Source: Clarkia xantiana subsp. parviflora (Eukaryota; Streptophyta; Magnoliopsida; Myrtales; Onagraceae). Taken from it: a stretch of DNA of 64,000 nt. Below are positions 10,880 to 24,300 of the stretch, one piece after another (positions within the stretch are counted from its first letter, which is position 1; every line of letters starts with the position of its first letter). The notes under the pieces are model-generated. The model was not told the DNA's origin. It did not search any database and worked only from the letters and a program-made list of their open reading frames with translations. The translations under genes and the position numbers were made by a program. The DNA lies in assembly GCA_036873135.1 (NCBI GenBank), contig JAPTYO010000007.1, forward strand, positions 19,264,763 to 19,328,762. The letters run 5' to 3'.

Positions 10880-13129
10880 TCAACATAACTGAGAGCACAG
10901 GCTCTGAATCTGCGAGTTTGTCGGGTTGGTCAAATCATACAACCCAGATTTTCCATTGTTCGAACAAGTGACGTTCCATTGGCTCCCCATTTGCATGGCC
11001 TGCATTCAGCAGCATCACATAATCAAGTTATGGTAGTTTTGTTCATAAAAACCGAGTTATTTCTCTACTCGAAGATAAAGCATCAGAGATATTGTTGTTC
11101 ATGATCAATTTAAACTAGCATAGGATTGTGTAGGATTCCTTACAGTGCATGAAGATGGTTCGGTGTTGCAGCTCCATCTAGAAGTCGGGACACAAGACAA
11201 GTAATGGCACCATGAACAATGATCATTTGCATCAACACCACGCATCAGCATCACCATTCCAACCGTAAACCTATCAGAAAACAAGAAAGGTTCTCAATTA
11301 AGAACAACTTATCCAACCAATCTAAGACATCAGCAGATTATGATACGGTTGCAGATGAGAATTACGAAAGGATTGGTGTTCATCTTACCCAACTATTAGG
11401 ATTATCAAAGACGAAACCCACATCACGCACTGATACATCTTGTATTTGGATTGAACAGTAGGCGCTGAGTATCCATGAGAACTGTATCTTCCACTAATCC
11501 ATCCAAACTGAGGGCGGATCAAGAACACAAACCCGAGGAAGAATCCGGCAAGGAATCCTCCTATATGAGCAAAGTTGTCCACATGTGGAAGTAGACCCAC
11601 TGCCAAGTTAATGGCAATGATCACAACAAGGGTAACCAGTGCTGCAACCTGAAAAGATAACAACTTTATCAACTTTCTGTCATAAAACAAAATAAATCGA
11701 CTTCCAATATTGTTATTGCAATACCTTGCTTGCATAGATGGTCCAATTAGTAATGAGTTCAGATAGCATTCCTCCAAGTAATCCAAAAAGAGCACCGGAA
11801 GCTCCAACAGAGATGTTTGATTGGATGAAGAGAGCAGACATCAAACTTCCCCCCAATCCCGAAATTATATATAGCAAGCCAATTTTCACTGCATTTCAAA
11901 GTATTAAAATGGTCAATGTAAATAAAAGATGGTATATACAAATAAAGGGGACAAGTAAATGTACGTACCGAAACCAAATTCTTGCTCAAGGCGGATTCCG
12001 ATGACCAAAAGACTCAACATATTTGCCAATAGATGGAAGACTCCGCCGTGAAGCCAAATGCATGTGATTAGGAGCCACACTTGGTGCCGGTCAACCACTC
12101 TGTTCACTTCTAAAGCCCCCATCTTCTGAAGCCTGGAATCCAGCAAATTCGGTTTTAACTTTTAAATTAAAGGAAATGAAAATTAATGAAGTCAGCAACA
12201 GAAAAAATAAATGGACATCATCAAAGACATAGCATGAGAAACAGACCGTTTGAGTTGGGCTAAATGAAACTAGGTGGCTTCAATGCAAACATCATAAACA
12301 ATGAGAATTAATGAGAATTTACAACAGGTAGGTGGATTTATTTATAATCCTTCTTTCAGCAGCCACTACAATAAATAGCAGCAAAAAGAAAGAACAAGTA
12401 AACAACCATACCAATAGTTGCTTTTAGATTACAATTCTCAGGTTGCTAAACAAAATCCATGAATTCTTAATCATTATCTGGTCTGATACTGGAAGCTTAA
12501 GCCTACAAATGATTGAAATCCTAAAAGGGGATTAGGGTTCATAGCTGGATTAAAGGAAATACAAAATTCCACTCTCCATTTTGACTAGGAATTAGGATTT
12601 CTACTGATTCAATCTGAATCATTCTCACCAATTTCCACATTTCAGTGGGAAAGGTCAAGCCTTTGATCCAAATGAACTTGTAATTTAATCAAACATATAA
12701 ACAATTGAAGCTAGGAGTGGAAAGCAATTGAGGAGATAGAGATTCACACTTCAAATGGCATCATTAACAGAAGGGGGGAAAAACTCACGTTAAGGAGGAA
12801 GGACCAAGAAGAGGATTTTCCTTCATCGGCTGAAACGAGAATCGGCCCAAGAAGCTGGCAACGCAGGAGACGGAGTTTTTGGGGCAGTTGTTGACGGACA
12901 TGGTGATGATGAACATCACGGTGTTGGCGACAACAAAAGCCGGGATCACCCATGGCCTCCATTTCTTGAAATGCTTGACTTCGCGGAAAACGACCGGGCT
13001 CGGAGTACTGGCCGCCGACGGCGGCAGCGAATCTACCTGCAAGGGATGGACGATGTTACTGCTGCTGTTGCCTCGCCGGGATCGGGAATTGATTCGGATT
13101 TTGACTTCGGAAGAAGGATCCGTCGCCAT
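10880..13129 (-). CDS. Rhomboid-like intramembrane serine protease (plant RBL)
   Basis: Six exons: 12789-13129, 11969-12132, 11725-11888, 11389-11648, 11144-11270, 10880-10999. They have GT-AG borders and sum to 1176 bases, giving 391 residues, the usual size of plant RBL proteins of the secretory pathway. The N-terminus is cytosolic and basic, followed by a first membrane segment ([18 protein letters not shown]). The motif [11 protein letters not shown] carries the oxyanion His/Asn (H147, N151). The catalytic Ser is S199 in GASGALFG, and the catalytic His is H251 in [11 protein letters not shown]. Both dyad residues are present, so it should be an active protease rather than an inactive iRhom. 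The Cys-rich tail ([18 protein letters not shown] and a final LCSQLC) is typical of plant RBLs. Substrates are unknown. I cannot say which numbered RBL is the orthologue. The first intron is 656 bp. Confidence 0.93.
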
Positions 13130-13516
13130 TCTGAGGATACTGGACTGGAGGGATTGATTGAAGTTAGAACAGAAAGGAAGAAGAATGTGGATTGAAGAAG
13201 AAGTAGTCAGAGAGAGGAGGCAGTTGGTGGGTCAACTACTAGCTCCGAGTCATACACGAGGAGGGTGTCACTGCTGGCTTCCTCTTACCGACAACCCCTT
13301 CTTCTCACGATACGAAACAGCGACGGCGCGATGTCGCGTGTCGTTTATTTTAATCTCTATATCTATTATTATTATTGTTATGAAAAATATTATATTGTTC
13401 TTTGCGTGTCCGTCCGTATTAATACGAAAGACCTTTACAATAGCCGAAATATCTATAGTGGGAGTTTTGGTTGGACCTAATCAGTAATCACTACCTATGT
13501 TCAAAGAATAGGGAGG
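13130..13516. other. Rhomboid gene promoter and 5' leader
   Basis: This is the sequence upstream of the rhomboid ATG up to the solo LTR. It includes an AG-rich leader (minus strand C/T-rich) directly before the ATG. No separate gene is supported. Confidence 0.45.
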
Positions 13517-13521
13517 CAAAG

Positions 13522-15887
13522 TGTAACACCCGTGTTATGTTTAAGGTCTATATTTGTAAATAAAGAAATTATGGGATTAATTCAACCTAATGACAAAGTT
13601 TAAGGACAAAGAAACTCTTAATGGATTTTATTTTAAAACCTACGTGAGCAGCAAATCAATGGTTTTTTTAAGAAACTTGCGGTAGGTCATCTCATTCCCT
13701 CCCAAACCCAAACTAGCCGAAATAGTTGGCCAAATGATTATCAATGGGTTAGAATTCGACAAGCCCGAGGAGGACACGGCGAGTTGATGGACGCCATAAC
13801 TGAATTTTAACGTCAACAACAGCATAAAACTAACAGAGCTAATGTAAGCTTTACAAGTTTGATCTCGTTTTCGTTGATGGGGCTATATATCTAGAGAGAG
13901 AAAGTTTGTATGGTCTTTAATGGTGGATTTCGTTTTGTTGGTTTGGGTTCTTGTTTATGGCCATGGTTAGACTCTAGGGGATCTAGGTAACCCAACCCAA
14001 GTGTTGGAACTGAATTTAATCGTGCCGTATGTTAGATATCGAGATTTGAAGTTTCTGAAATTTCATTGAACCGTGATCTTTGAGGCCATAAAAGTCGTAT
14101 TTTTACTTATATTTTCTCAAAAGGGAATCCACGAACATTTAGTTCTTTGCAAGGGCTTTCCGTTGACACCAAGAACACCCAAAACCGATCCCGAACGAGG
14201 GAGAACCGAGCTCCCGAAGTTGGCTCTGCAATCTGGTATTAGGTTGAAGATGAAGTTGACCGACTCGTGTGGACCACCCGGATATCGAAACGCGACGCCG
14301 TTTGCGGCGTTGGACTCGTATTTGAAACCTCTACTTACACTAATTTTTGGGAATTTTTATGAGATGGTCGAAAACACAGTGAATAATGGGATACCGGGTC
14401 TCCACCTAATTTTACATGCCGTGACGGGAACTGTAAATCTGAAATCTGAATTGGAGCTTAGGAGATTTGAGTTCCGATTAACTTTCTGGAAATTTAGTGA
14501 ACTTCGTGGTTCTGACAGAAGGTCTTATGCTCGTTATTGTACTATTACTAGGGACATCGATTCGACGGAGCTGTTAACGTTAGTTTAGGGGTTCGGTTGA
14601 GATAAGTAGTTTTAGCTTATTTCTATATTTACAAAGTAAATATTTTCTGCATTGCATGAAGTTTCAAAGATAAGCCCTTTTCGAGCATGAATATAATTTT
14701 CGTATTTTGAAATTCGGATCAAATGCTTGAAGTTCTTTTATGAATTACGTATATTTTGATATGATCGATTTTGCAAGAATGTTTCCGTTATACGTTTCGA
14801 TATAATATTTTGATAGGAAATTAGTTACTAAAAATATATTTTAAGAAGCTCGTTATCTGTCTCTAATTCTGTGTTCGTAAGTCTGGCTATGATCTGAACC
14901 CTTACGAGGGCGCCTCCGGCGTATGCATACGAAGATTGATCGACTCTGGCCGACCCAGCGGATATATCTGGGCTCTGTATCCTTCCAATGGGGGAAAACA
15001 TTGGAGCCGACCCAGCGGCATACCTAGGCTCTGCATCCTTCCAATGGGGGAAAACATTGGAGCCTTCCTGCAGGCATCGTAGGCGTGGTAATTAAAAAGA
15101 CTAGAGCAACATCTGTTTCTGTTCTGTTTCGAATTTCGATTAAGTTCGAAACCTCTGATTTGTTCTGTTCCGACTTTCGATTAAGTTCAAAGCCTCTGTT
15201 TCTGAATGACCTCCGACTCTGATCCGTTTCTGAATTTTGATAAGTTCTGCCTTATTGTTTAACATCCGACTTTGATCAAATATGTTTCGTAGAAGTTTTT
15301 GAACTCTGCATTGTTTTGATATTCTTTGAAAACTTTATGATTATAATCTTTTAATAATATATATGTATATATATTTCCGAGAGCTTGATCTGATAGGGAT
15401 AAGTAACCACTACATACTAAGTTGCTCCCCAGCAACTTACCCCATATTCAACTCCTCAATTTCAGGATGCGATCATACTATATCAGATCAACTCCGAGAG
15501 ACGATCCTATGTGATATTTCGAGGCGTCAGATTTTGGATAATATTAAAGTGTATAGCGGAAGCATAAAGTTAACAACTCATTAGGTTCGAGGTAAGCAGA
15601 TAGGGCGTCAGAAGTTCCGTACCTAATTACGTGGATACGCAGGATTTTTGGATTATTTTAGAGAACTCATTAGAGGTATGCAGTTGGCGTTATTTCATCG
15701 AATTGGATTATTATGTATAGAGAGATGTTGGACTATTTAGGTATCATGATTCCTCGTGTTAGAATACCTATGGAATTTGAGTTATTTTCAATTAAATGAT
15801 TTTTTTAGGCTTCGTTATTTACAAGTTTATTACTAGTAAATAACGGCCATCACCCCTAACTTCCAAGGTGGATTTTGGGGCGTGACA
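13522..15887. mobile_element. Solo LTR of a large LTR retrotransposon (2,366 bp)
   Basis: The segment begins TGTAACACCCGTG, ends GGGGCGTGACA, and is flanked on both sides by the 5-bp duplication CAAAG (13517-13521 and 15888-15892). TG...CA ends with a 5-bp target duplication are what integrase leaves, and there is no coding interior or second LTR, so it is a solo LTR left by recombination. A GTG-initiated open frame of 171 codons at 14073-14588 has no recognisable domain and is probably chance. The insertion lies about 390 bp upstream of the rhomboid start codon. A TATATAT stretch near 13890 would suit plus-strand transcription, but orientation is not proven. Confidence 0.82.
14950..15063. 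repeat. Two 57-bp tandem units inside the solo LTR
   Basis: Two copies start CCGACCCAGCGG at 14950 and 15007 and run through TTCCAATGGGGGAAAACATT. They differ at only a few positions. They are part of the LTR. Confidence 0.85.
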
Positions 15888-15892
15888 CAAAG

Positions 15893-17133
15893 CTATATAG
15901 TCGGAGAAAAATTATAAAAGAAAATTGTAAGATTTTAAAAATTAAATTGCAATAATTATAAGTTTTGGAATCAAATGTATTATTATTATTCACTGAAAGT
16001 TAAGGCGCAGCGCGACTGTCCCGCACTCATGTAGCTTCATCACGACTATATCACGAGATTGTTAGGATCCCAATTCGGGTAGTATAACATAGTATAACTA
16101 ATATGAAATTCTTCCTAATTTTTTTACCAATTAAGATCCGTCTAGAATTGAAGGTTGGATCATAAAATTCTTTTAAATCCTGATTCTAAAAATATTGTAT
16201 ATATAAATTAGGCGTTAATCATGTGCTACGTGCAGGACGACCTACTAAATCGTAAAATTTAACATATATTGTAATATTGAAAATAACAAAAGAATGTTAC
16301 ATTTATATAGCTTGATTCTTTTCATCCATTTACCTAATCTAAAAGTTTAAATCAAGGTTTAGGGTGTACTATATATATTATATGCAGCTAAATGATGATT
16401 AACAAATTAGATGGAAAAATTGCAATGTAAAAAATATATATATATTTACATTCAAAATCCTTTAGCCACAAAATATTTATTAAGTTGTCTAGTAAACAAA
16501 TGTCTAAGAGAAGCAAAATACCTGGATAAATATAAAACAGATGGACGAATTTAAAAAGTGCATCAATGCATTAAGTTTATATAAATTATGCATAAATCAG
16601 TTTATCATCATATATATGTTACTACTTATATACCATCAAACTTAAAGCATGTATGAAATTATTTGTAATCAAGGTCATATGTTCCTCCATTACCTAATCT
16701 GAAAGTTTAAAGCAAGTTTGAGGATGTACTATATAAAGGTAGAACGGATAAATTATCAACAATCTTATAACTAAATAATTATATAGCAGCACATTAACAG
16801 AAGTTAATTAAGGCTATGACCCAAAGCAGTCATCCCAAGTTGGCTAGATGCTGATGCATTGTATTTTCAAAGAATTTCATATATATAGTAATGATTTTGT
16901 GAAAAAAAAAATTATATATCATAAAATCATTTTAGTGTTACTAATTAAAAATGTGATCATTGAAAGGAAAAATCTATATAGTGTGATTCTTTGAACTCTT
17001 GACATTATTACATCATAATAATAATAAATGAAGTAGTTAAAGATCATTTTAATGTTCAAATTGGGTAAAAACTTCCAATTAAATTCTCATAATAAGTTTT
17101 TACATTTGCATCTTCCGGAAGATTAGACGTCAA
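15893..17133. other. AT-rich spacer
   Basis: About 1.2 kb of AT-rich sequence. A stretch TTACCTAATCTGAAAGTTTAA occurs in similar form near 16330 and 16690, so there may be an old duplication. No gene or RNA is supported. Confidence 0.5.
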
Positions 17134-17708
17134 TCAGGAAGCTAGACCACAATAGGTGTTAAGATCGCCCCAAACTACATTCTCTACTTCTTCCCACGAT
17201 TCAGCTTTCCTCAGTTCCTTCCAAATGTCTAAAATGGCTCCATGAACATTTTCATCTTGCAGAATACAGTAGCATCTGAACAAAAACAAAATATGTCATT
17301 AAAACAACCAACACCAAAGGCAGCACCTGATTGGCAAACATGCAGATTTATATCTTACATTATGCGATACCAAAGCCGCTTGAACTTGTTCTCATTTTGC
17401 GAGTCAAATCCTTTTAACAGTGGATGTTTATAGTTTTGGAACAGTTGTTTGAGTAGGTCTGGATCACCTATAATTAAATATATATAAATATATAAGAATC
17501 AGATCATAAATTAAACTGGATGAAATTTGGATCGCCTTAAAAAAAAAAAAAAAACTAAAAATTACAAACTGTTTGCTAGCAAATTATCAATTATGCAGCT
17601 AACCAATAGAAATGATCAACTATGCGGCTAACCGATAGAAATATCACTGAAGTCGCAGATGTGACTTAGACACCACGATAATCCTTCTTTCAGCTCTATT
17701 ATGTTCAT
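17134..17708 (-). CDS. Unrecognised small gene, three exons
   Basis: Three segments on the minus strand join in frame at GT-AG borders: 17633-17708 (76 nt, starting at an ATG), 17359-17467 (109 nt) and 17134-17275 (142 nt, ending TGA). The sum is 327 nt, giving 108 residues. Pieces of the product read LSWCLSHICDFSDISIG, FQNYKHPLLKGFDSQNENKF and ILDIWKELRKAESWEEVENV. They are balanced in composition, rich in Trp, Cys and charged residues, and probably helical. Phase is kept across both introns, and the acceptors have T-rich tracts. An in-frame TGA lies a few codons before the ATG, so this is either a complete small protein or the 3' end of a longer gene whose earlier exons join at the AG inside exon 1 (CATAATAG). 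I do not recognise the family. Confidence 0.5.
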
Positions 17709-17785
17709 TATGATACGAATTGGAATAATATAGTTTCATGATGATATTGTCATCCATAATGTCAGAGTGTATTCATGAATGCTTG

Positions 17786-18068
17786 AATTTTTTCCTCAAG
17801 TGGTCATCTGACAGTTGCTACATACGCATATAACCATCGAGATACTTTCAAAAAGTGGCGAGCTAACGTGGCATGCTGACTGGGAATACTGCATGTGTGA
17901 TGTATGCAAGGACATGCAAGCTACGTTAGCTCATTGCACCTTGAATGCGGCAAGCTTACGTGGCGAGCTCGCCGCTCTTTCAAAGTGCATTGATGGTTAT
18001 ATGCGTAATTATGTTACATTTGTTAACATTTTCGACAACTGTCAAATGACCACTTGAGAAAAAAAATT
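17786..18068. mobile_element. Foldback MITE-like element
   Basis: The ends are imperfect inverted repeats: CTCAAGTGGTCATCTGACAG on the left, and the complement of CTGTCAAATGACCACTTGAG on the right, each bordered by T or A runs. Similarity continues inward (ACGCATATAACCATC, CTTTCAAA, GGCGAGCT in both arms), so nearly the whole 280 bp folds on itself. No clear target duplication is visible. An 80-codon frame inside is a by-product of the arms. The element begins about 80 bp upstream of the ATG of the small three-exon gene. Confidence 0.75.
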
Positions 18069-20949
18069 AATAATTTGTTTAGTTTAACCGAATTTAGACT
18101 CACGACTATTAATTACTAGCAAATTTTATTTTTTCTACTTCGTCTGTATTTTCTTCTTTAAAAAATACAAAATTGGTTTAAATGTTCTGTTTCGTAATCG
18201 TATTGTATAAATAAATACCAAAGGTGAAAATTGAAAGAAAAACAAACAGAGGAACCAGATATTCAAAAACAATAACAAATATGTGTGTTTTCTTCCCTTC
18301 AAGTATTGTAAAAATTTGGTTAAAAAAATTGTAAAATTTTGGTCGAATTGGGCCTCTTATCTAGTTCACACAAAATCAGGCCGCTTCTGAAATAAAAAAT
18401 GGGGAAAATTGGTTGGGTCCATAAAACAAACATGGGTCGGAGCCCATGATACTATTTCACTATTTATTTAAGAACAATCTGGTTTTTATTTAGACGGTGT
18501 TATTTTTATTCAGTATGGACTTAGTTAAATATATATAAAAAAAAAAGATTTGTTTAGCTGTATTTAATATTTATATCAAACAATATTAATAATATCAATT
18601 TCTTTACAGAATTTCATAATTATCATCACTAATTATATTTGCACTCCCCAAATGTCTACCTCATCTTTTTTTTCTATGGGTGTCCTAACTCCTAAAGCCT
18701 CGGACATTAGCGTAGCATTATTACTCTATATCTATAATAGTTTACCCGCGAAAGGATATGTTGATATTTTTTTCCCCTAATAAGTTGAATAAATTTATAC
18801 GCTGACACTTTTGATTATCAATGGATAAATAGTTGAACCTTACTAATTATTTTATATATAATATACATGATGTCTCTACAGGCCCCCTCGTTTCTATATA
18901 TTTTTCTAATTCCCTTCCTTTTAAGGACGCGTATCATTTTTTTTGTATAAATAAATAGTAAGAGTAGACAAATATTTTCCATATATTTGATATGATATTG
19001 TGATTTATCAATGTTGCACAGAACACGAAGAAGCAATGTTGCCCATGAACGAGATTTGACTATCGTGTTTGCATTCAACCCTATCAACCTAAAACCCTAT
19101 CTATCTATCTATCTATCTATCTAATAAAAAATAAAGATATATTTAAGAAAGTTTCCTTAATTTGTGCCAAACCAAATCTCAATATATTATTATTATTTAA
19201 GGTCCCGTCCGTCACTGCCGTTGATGACTACTTGTTTCCCATAGCATCTCCACCCAGTCCACACAATACTTGGTTTATTATATTAAACTGTAACACAGTG
19301 ATCTTTTGTACTATGCTGCAAAATAAATATATTTGGAATCAATAAAAAACAATTAAAATAGCCATCAATTTGCACTTTAAAGTTCACGTGTCTCGATCAT
19401 CTATGCAAATGATGTAGTAAATAATAGTACGTTTATGAAATCAATGTATCTGTTGTAACATGTTGCAGTAGAGTCTTGAACAAACGTTAAACAATGTTCC
19501 CCCGCTGTGGATTCTAGGATTTGTGCAGATATATGCCTTACTTTCTTAAGTAACTTTCACCTACCTTGATAACCTAATCTAGGAGTTTTGGTGTAATATA
19601 ATAATTATAGGTTCAATAACCAATTTGATATATGTTCCTGTGATATCCAATTTGATTGGAACTATAACCGATATAATAGTTGAGTTTATAATTGCAAGTT
19701 TCATGTAGCTAACTGTAAAAAAAAAATCAAAATTTGGTTAATAATGTATAATTAAATCAAAATTTATGTAGCGGTTTGGTTATTAATCTAAATAATGTTA
19801 AATCCAGTCTGAAACACAACTAATTTTATGATTAAATCCATCAATATAATGTCTAACTAGTATGTGGGATTAAACATAAATTTAATCATCTACTGGTTTG
19901 GAATTTATTAAACGAAACTAATAATGGTGTGGTGATTTAAAAAGAATTTTATTTCACCTCGATTGGCTCTATTCAATATTATTTTGATAATGGGTAGTTT
20001 TAGGAGTATATAGAGGACTGCATCCGTAACATGTATGTTTCATACTTAGACTAAGCTACGTATCCGATCAATTTGTAAAGGGTAAATAGTAAAATATTGA
20101 TCAATAATATTTTTTCATTCTCAAAATTTTAATAGAGTTTGAATACTTATTTTAATTAAGGAATAAAGATATAAACTGATACACTATATCATATGTACTT
20201 TTTTTTTTTAATGAATTTGTTGTTCAGTAGCTACCGCACTTATCATTTTCTGACTTGCATTTATATTTTAATAAATTGGTACACTAGTGGAAAAAAAAAA
20301 TTGGTGCCCTGATCAGATATATATATTAAATATAAATAAATATAGAGAATCTATAAAGAATGCAATATCTTTTCATTGGGAAGTAAAGTATAGATGATAG
20401 GGTGGGTAATGGGGGTGTCTGCTAAGATCGGAGGCTGATGTAAATTAGCCAATTAGCTTTCTAGTCAGCCGAAAGGTGAATGCAATATGGATTCTTCTAC
20501 AAATATATGCGATATCTAATTGGTCATATTTTCGATAATTATTTTTTCTTTTCGGGGGACCAAGTTCGAAAATCTATCGGTTGCTTAAACTTTGTTTTTG
20601 GAGCTAAACAATATAATAATATTTATTCATAGTTTTTTTTTTTTCCAAAATAATACTTATTTAGAGTTTGCTTTACATAAATCGATTTTATTAAAAATTA
20701 TTATATAGGCATATATATATATATATTACGTAATATTTAAAGTTGAGATATACGTAAATAATATTTGCTATCGATTATATTTATAAAAATATATTTTATT
20801 ATTAAACTTGTTAACTACTAATAAAATATTATATTATTATGAAATGAATTAATTTGAGATTAAAAATTAGTTATGTAATGATGTGACAACATAGTGCATT
20901 CCTTAAATTTAAAGAACTAGAAATATATGTATGTCTCACATTTAAGGAC
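18069..20949. other. AT-rich spacer without gene
   Basis: About 2.9 kb of AT-rich sequence with homopolymer runs and short TA tracts. Apart from the CTAT microsatellite I see no structure that can be named. Confidence 0.5.
19097..19123 (+). repeat. (CTAT)n microsatellite
   Basis: Six to seven perfect copies of CTAT. Confidence 0.95.
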
Positions 20950-20952
20950 TAA

Positions 20953-21369
20953 GAGCATCCACAATGGTATTACGTAAAGATTACGTAAACGTGGGTCCTA
21001 CATGTTTATTTAAGTAAAGCAACAAAAATTATCTACAGTGGTTTTACATAGCATTCCTTAAAGATGGGACCCACACGTAAATTTACGTTTTTACATAAAG
21101 CATTCCTTAAATTTAAGTAATGCACTATGTATTACGTAACCAATTTTTTATTATAAATTAATTCATTTTATAATTAATGCTAATATCTTATTGGTAGTTG
21201 TTGGAAAATCTAATAATAAAATATATTTAAGGAATATGTTTAAGTAATACGATTGCAGAGAAAATATTTTTTACGTGTGTCTTAAATTTACGTATTACTT
21301 AAAGTGTACATAAATGTCTACGTGGCAACTTTAAAGAATACATTTTATGTAAAACCATTGTGGATGCTC
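20953..21369. mobile_element. Tourist/Harbinger-like MITE (copy 1)
   Basis: The element of 417 bp starts GAGCATCCACAATGG and ends with its exact complement CCATTGTGGATGCTC. It is flanked by TAA on both sides (20950-20952 and 21370-21372). A 3-bp TAA/TTA duplication with such ends is characteristic of PIF/Harbinger MITEs. Inside, a second TIR-like stretch (ATCTACAGTGG) recurs. It is related to the element at 39846-40283 in opposite orientation. Confidence 0.88.
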
Positions 21370-21372
21370 TAA

Positions 21373-24300
21373 TATGTTAAACCATTGTAACAACTGTTTT
21401 CATACATTACCTAAAAAACACGATGTACCCACACTGATGCTATAAAAACATTTTTTTATGCCATGGCTATATAAAACCATTGTGTATGCTCTTAAGCGTT
21501 GATTTTATCTCTTATTTAGTGGTAAATCTAGGAACCTATTTATTATGATTCTTATCTTTTGTAAGTTTTTTTAATCTGTGTCAATTTGGATGGTTTCAAA
21601 AAAGTTGTGTTTTTTTTAGTGAAAAAATATATTTTGGAATAAAATGATAAGAACTTGTATCATAAATGAGAATATGAGATAGTGTTATAACACTTAAAAT
21701 ATAATATTTTGAAATAAAATTATAAGAAATTTTACCATAATATGAGAATATAAGTTGGTTGTATAACATTTAATTAAGAAAAAAATGTCAATATTTGTAA
21801 TTTGCACAAAAATGAGTAGAAGAAACAATATTGTAATAGTCAAACTATTTGAAAATCAACTGATAAAGAGTAGATTCGAGATAATAAACTTTATTAGAAA
21901 ATCAAACTATTTTTTGAAATTTAAAATCGGATCCAAGTGGCAGTGGGGTCCTGCTTTTTTTTAACTCTCTTAATAATTAACGATGATCGAATATACAATT
22001 AAAATATCTAATAAAAACTTATTTTAATGTGATTGTTTGAATATTTATATTTTCAGAATTTGATTAAATGGTTCAAACATATTATATTTAGTTATTTACG
22101 TTTGACCCATTGTAATTAAATAATTATAAATGACGGTTTTATCATTACGTCCAATTAATTCAAGTGTTCTTCATTTAGCCACTGAGTTTGATGACAACAG
22201 CAGCAATTTCTGATGGATTTGATGGAAACATCAGTAGCTGGTTGTGGTGAGTTTATGGCAGCATCAACAACTGGTGGTTGGTTGATGGCAGAACATCAAT
22301 TGTTACTGAATTTGATGGCAGCTGCTACTGAGGGCAATTGTTATGTTATGTTCGATGCAACTCAGCAGAGCAGCATCAGTTGTTTGGTTCCATCGAACCA
22401 TCAACTGATGTTGGGTTAAATCGAACTAGTAGCAACTTTACTGGCTACAATTGAACCCAGTTGCTATTTGCTTTTGGCGGATCCGATTCTGAATCAAGTT
22501 AGAAGTCATAATTGAAAACTGAGAAATTCTTCAATACCACTGCTTCAACGCTTGAAGCTTAGGTGTTGAATCTTCATTGATAATAGGACAAGTCGTAGAT
22601 ATTTGCTGACACCTTTCTACGTGTCAATATTTCATTAGTTGTGGAGGCAACAACTAGAAGCCATGTGTTGGAACCGTTCCATTAAAGAATTTCTCTTAAA
22701 AACCATGTTCGATTTTGAAAAAAGAAAAGAAAAATTATTTTAAAAAATGGATTTCATCATTAAGAATGAAATAGAAATGTTATTTTGAACAAAGTGTAAT
22801 CAAACAGTGACAAACAATTCAACGATACAATACAATGACATAAATAAACGTAATTAACCAAATGGTCACCGACATGGTCACGTCAGAAAAGCACCAATGC
22901 AGCGACAACCTACGGTGGAGACTGGACAATGGACAGCCCCCACCTTATCACCCCACTGCCAATTTCGGTTTTCGTCTCAACTTGCTTGTCCCTACTCTCT
23001 TTTCCAATATGCCACCTATCCATTTTCCGACACGTATCCCCTTGCACATTTTAGTAAATTTCGGCTTTTTCACTCGTCTTGAAAACGATGGTCCGCTTGT
23101 TCTCCTATTGTTGTGGCGATGGAGCCGCCGGAAGGGTGCCACGTATGAGTGTCGTCCGCACACGTGTCTCCGGCTAGTTGGTTACATGGATGATTTCACT
23201 GTAGTTAAATTGACAGCAGGACAAGGGTGAAAATTTCTGAAGAGCCCACTTTTTGTTGCTATTATTGGATGATTCAAATGGGTTTTGATTTGACTAATTT
23301 ACAAAAAGAAAAACAGATTTTGACGATAAATATTGGATGGACGCTTGTAATTCAGGTCTAGATATATTCAGCGTCACATGTTGGAATCTTGAAACGTGTT
23401 TTAATTCACTTGTATGTACTATAACAAAAAAATTCCAAATTGCTTTTATATTTCAAACCAATAACAAATCTACCATTAGAACAAAACTTTTTTTTTTTTA
23501 ACAGAAATGCTCCATGACATGACATGATTGGCAATCGATTTTTCACAACTTCAAAACATAACTCCAGGTCGTATTTTATTATCACCCACTAAAGACTTAC
23601 TAATTACCTCCAAAACCCTACTGGTTCGGATTCTCGTGAAAATACAGAATGAATTAGGTTTTGGGAGGTAATTAGTGGTGCTAATAAAACACGATTGAGA
23701 GTCGTGTTTTTATGTTGTGAAAACAAGACTCCCAATGTGTCATAGGACATTTTTTGTTAAAAGTTTTGTTCAAATGATACATTTGTTATTGGTTTGTGCT
23801 AAGGGATAATTTGAAAAAAAAAATTCATATATTATAATAATAAGTTACTAAATGAACAGTGTAATATAGCGCGATATCCTATCTTTTAATTAAAGATTTT
23901 AAATTTAAATATTAACGTAGCTATAGAAATGATATTCTCATCACCAGACATTATTTTATAGGCTAATTCTAAAATGATTAAAGATTATTCTAAATATATA
24001 ATAAACATACTATATGTGTTGTCATTTTGAAACATCTTAAATACCCGCAAAAAAAATACTAAATCAAATGATGAATTTGATAAAAATAGAAAATTGATTT
24101 ATAGTTATATCTTTACATTTACTGCTACATTTAAGTTGTTGATTTGTTAAAAGAAAGTTATTGAATGATGCATCAAATTGCAACAAAATAATATTTCACA
24201 ACCATGCATGCTCATCAAGCAATTCTAGGAGCTCCCTAAAGTTTTCAGTTGATTCTAAAGTTTCATTAAGCTTTATTAATAAAAAAGACAGTAAATTGTT

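Noticed and set aside
14073..14588. 171-codon open frame inside the solo LTR
   Set aside because: It starts with GTG, has no recognisable domain, and lies wholly in LTR sequence.
17815..18057. 80-codon open frame
   Set aside because: It is produced by the arms of the foldback MITE and has no independent support.
22213..22419. 68-codon frame rich in GATGG and TTGATGG repeats
   Set aside because: Low-complexity repeat composition without recognisable homology.
22862..23230. 122-codon frame in the less AT-rich island upstream of the GRAS gene
   Set aside because: No domain, no supporting splice structure, and the reverse frames are equally open; composition alone explains it.
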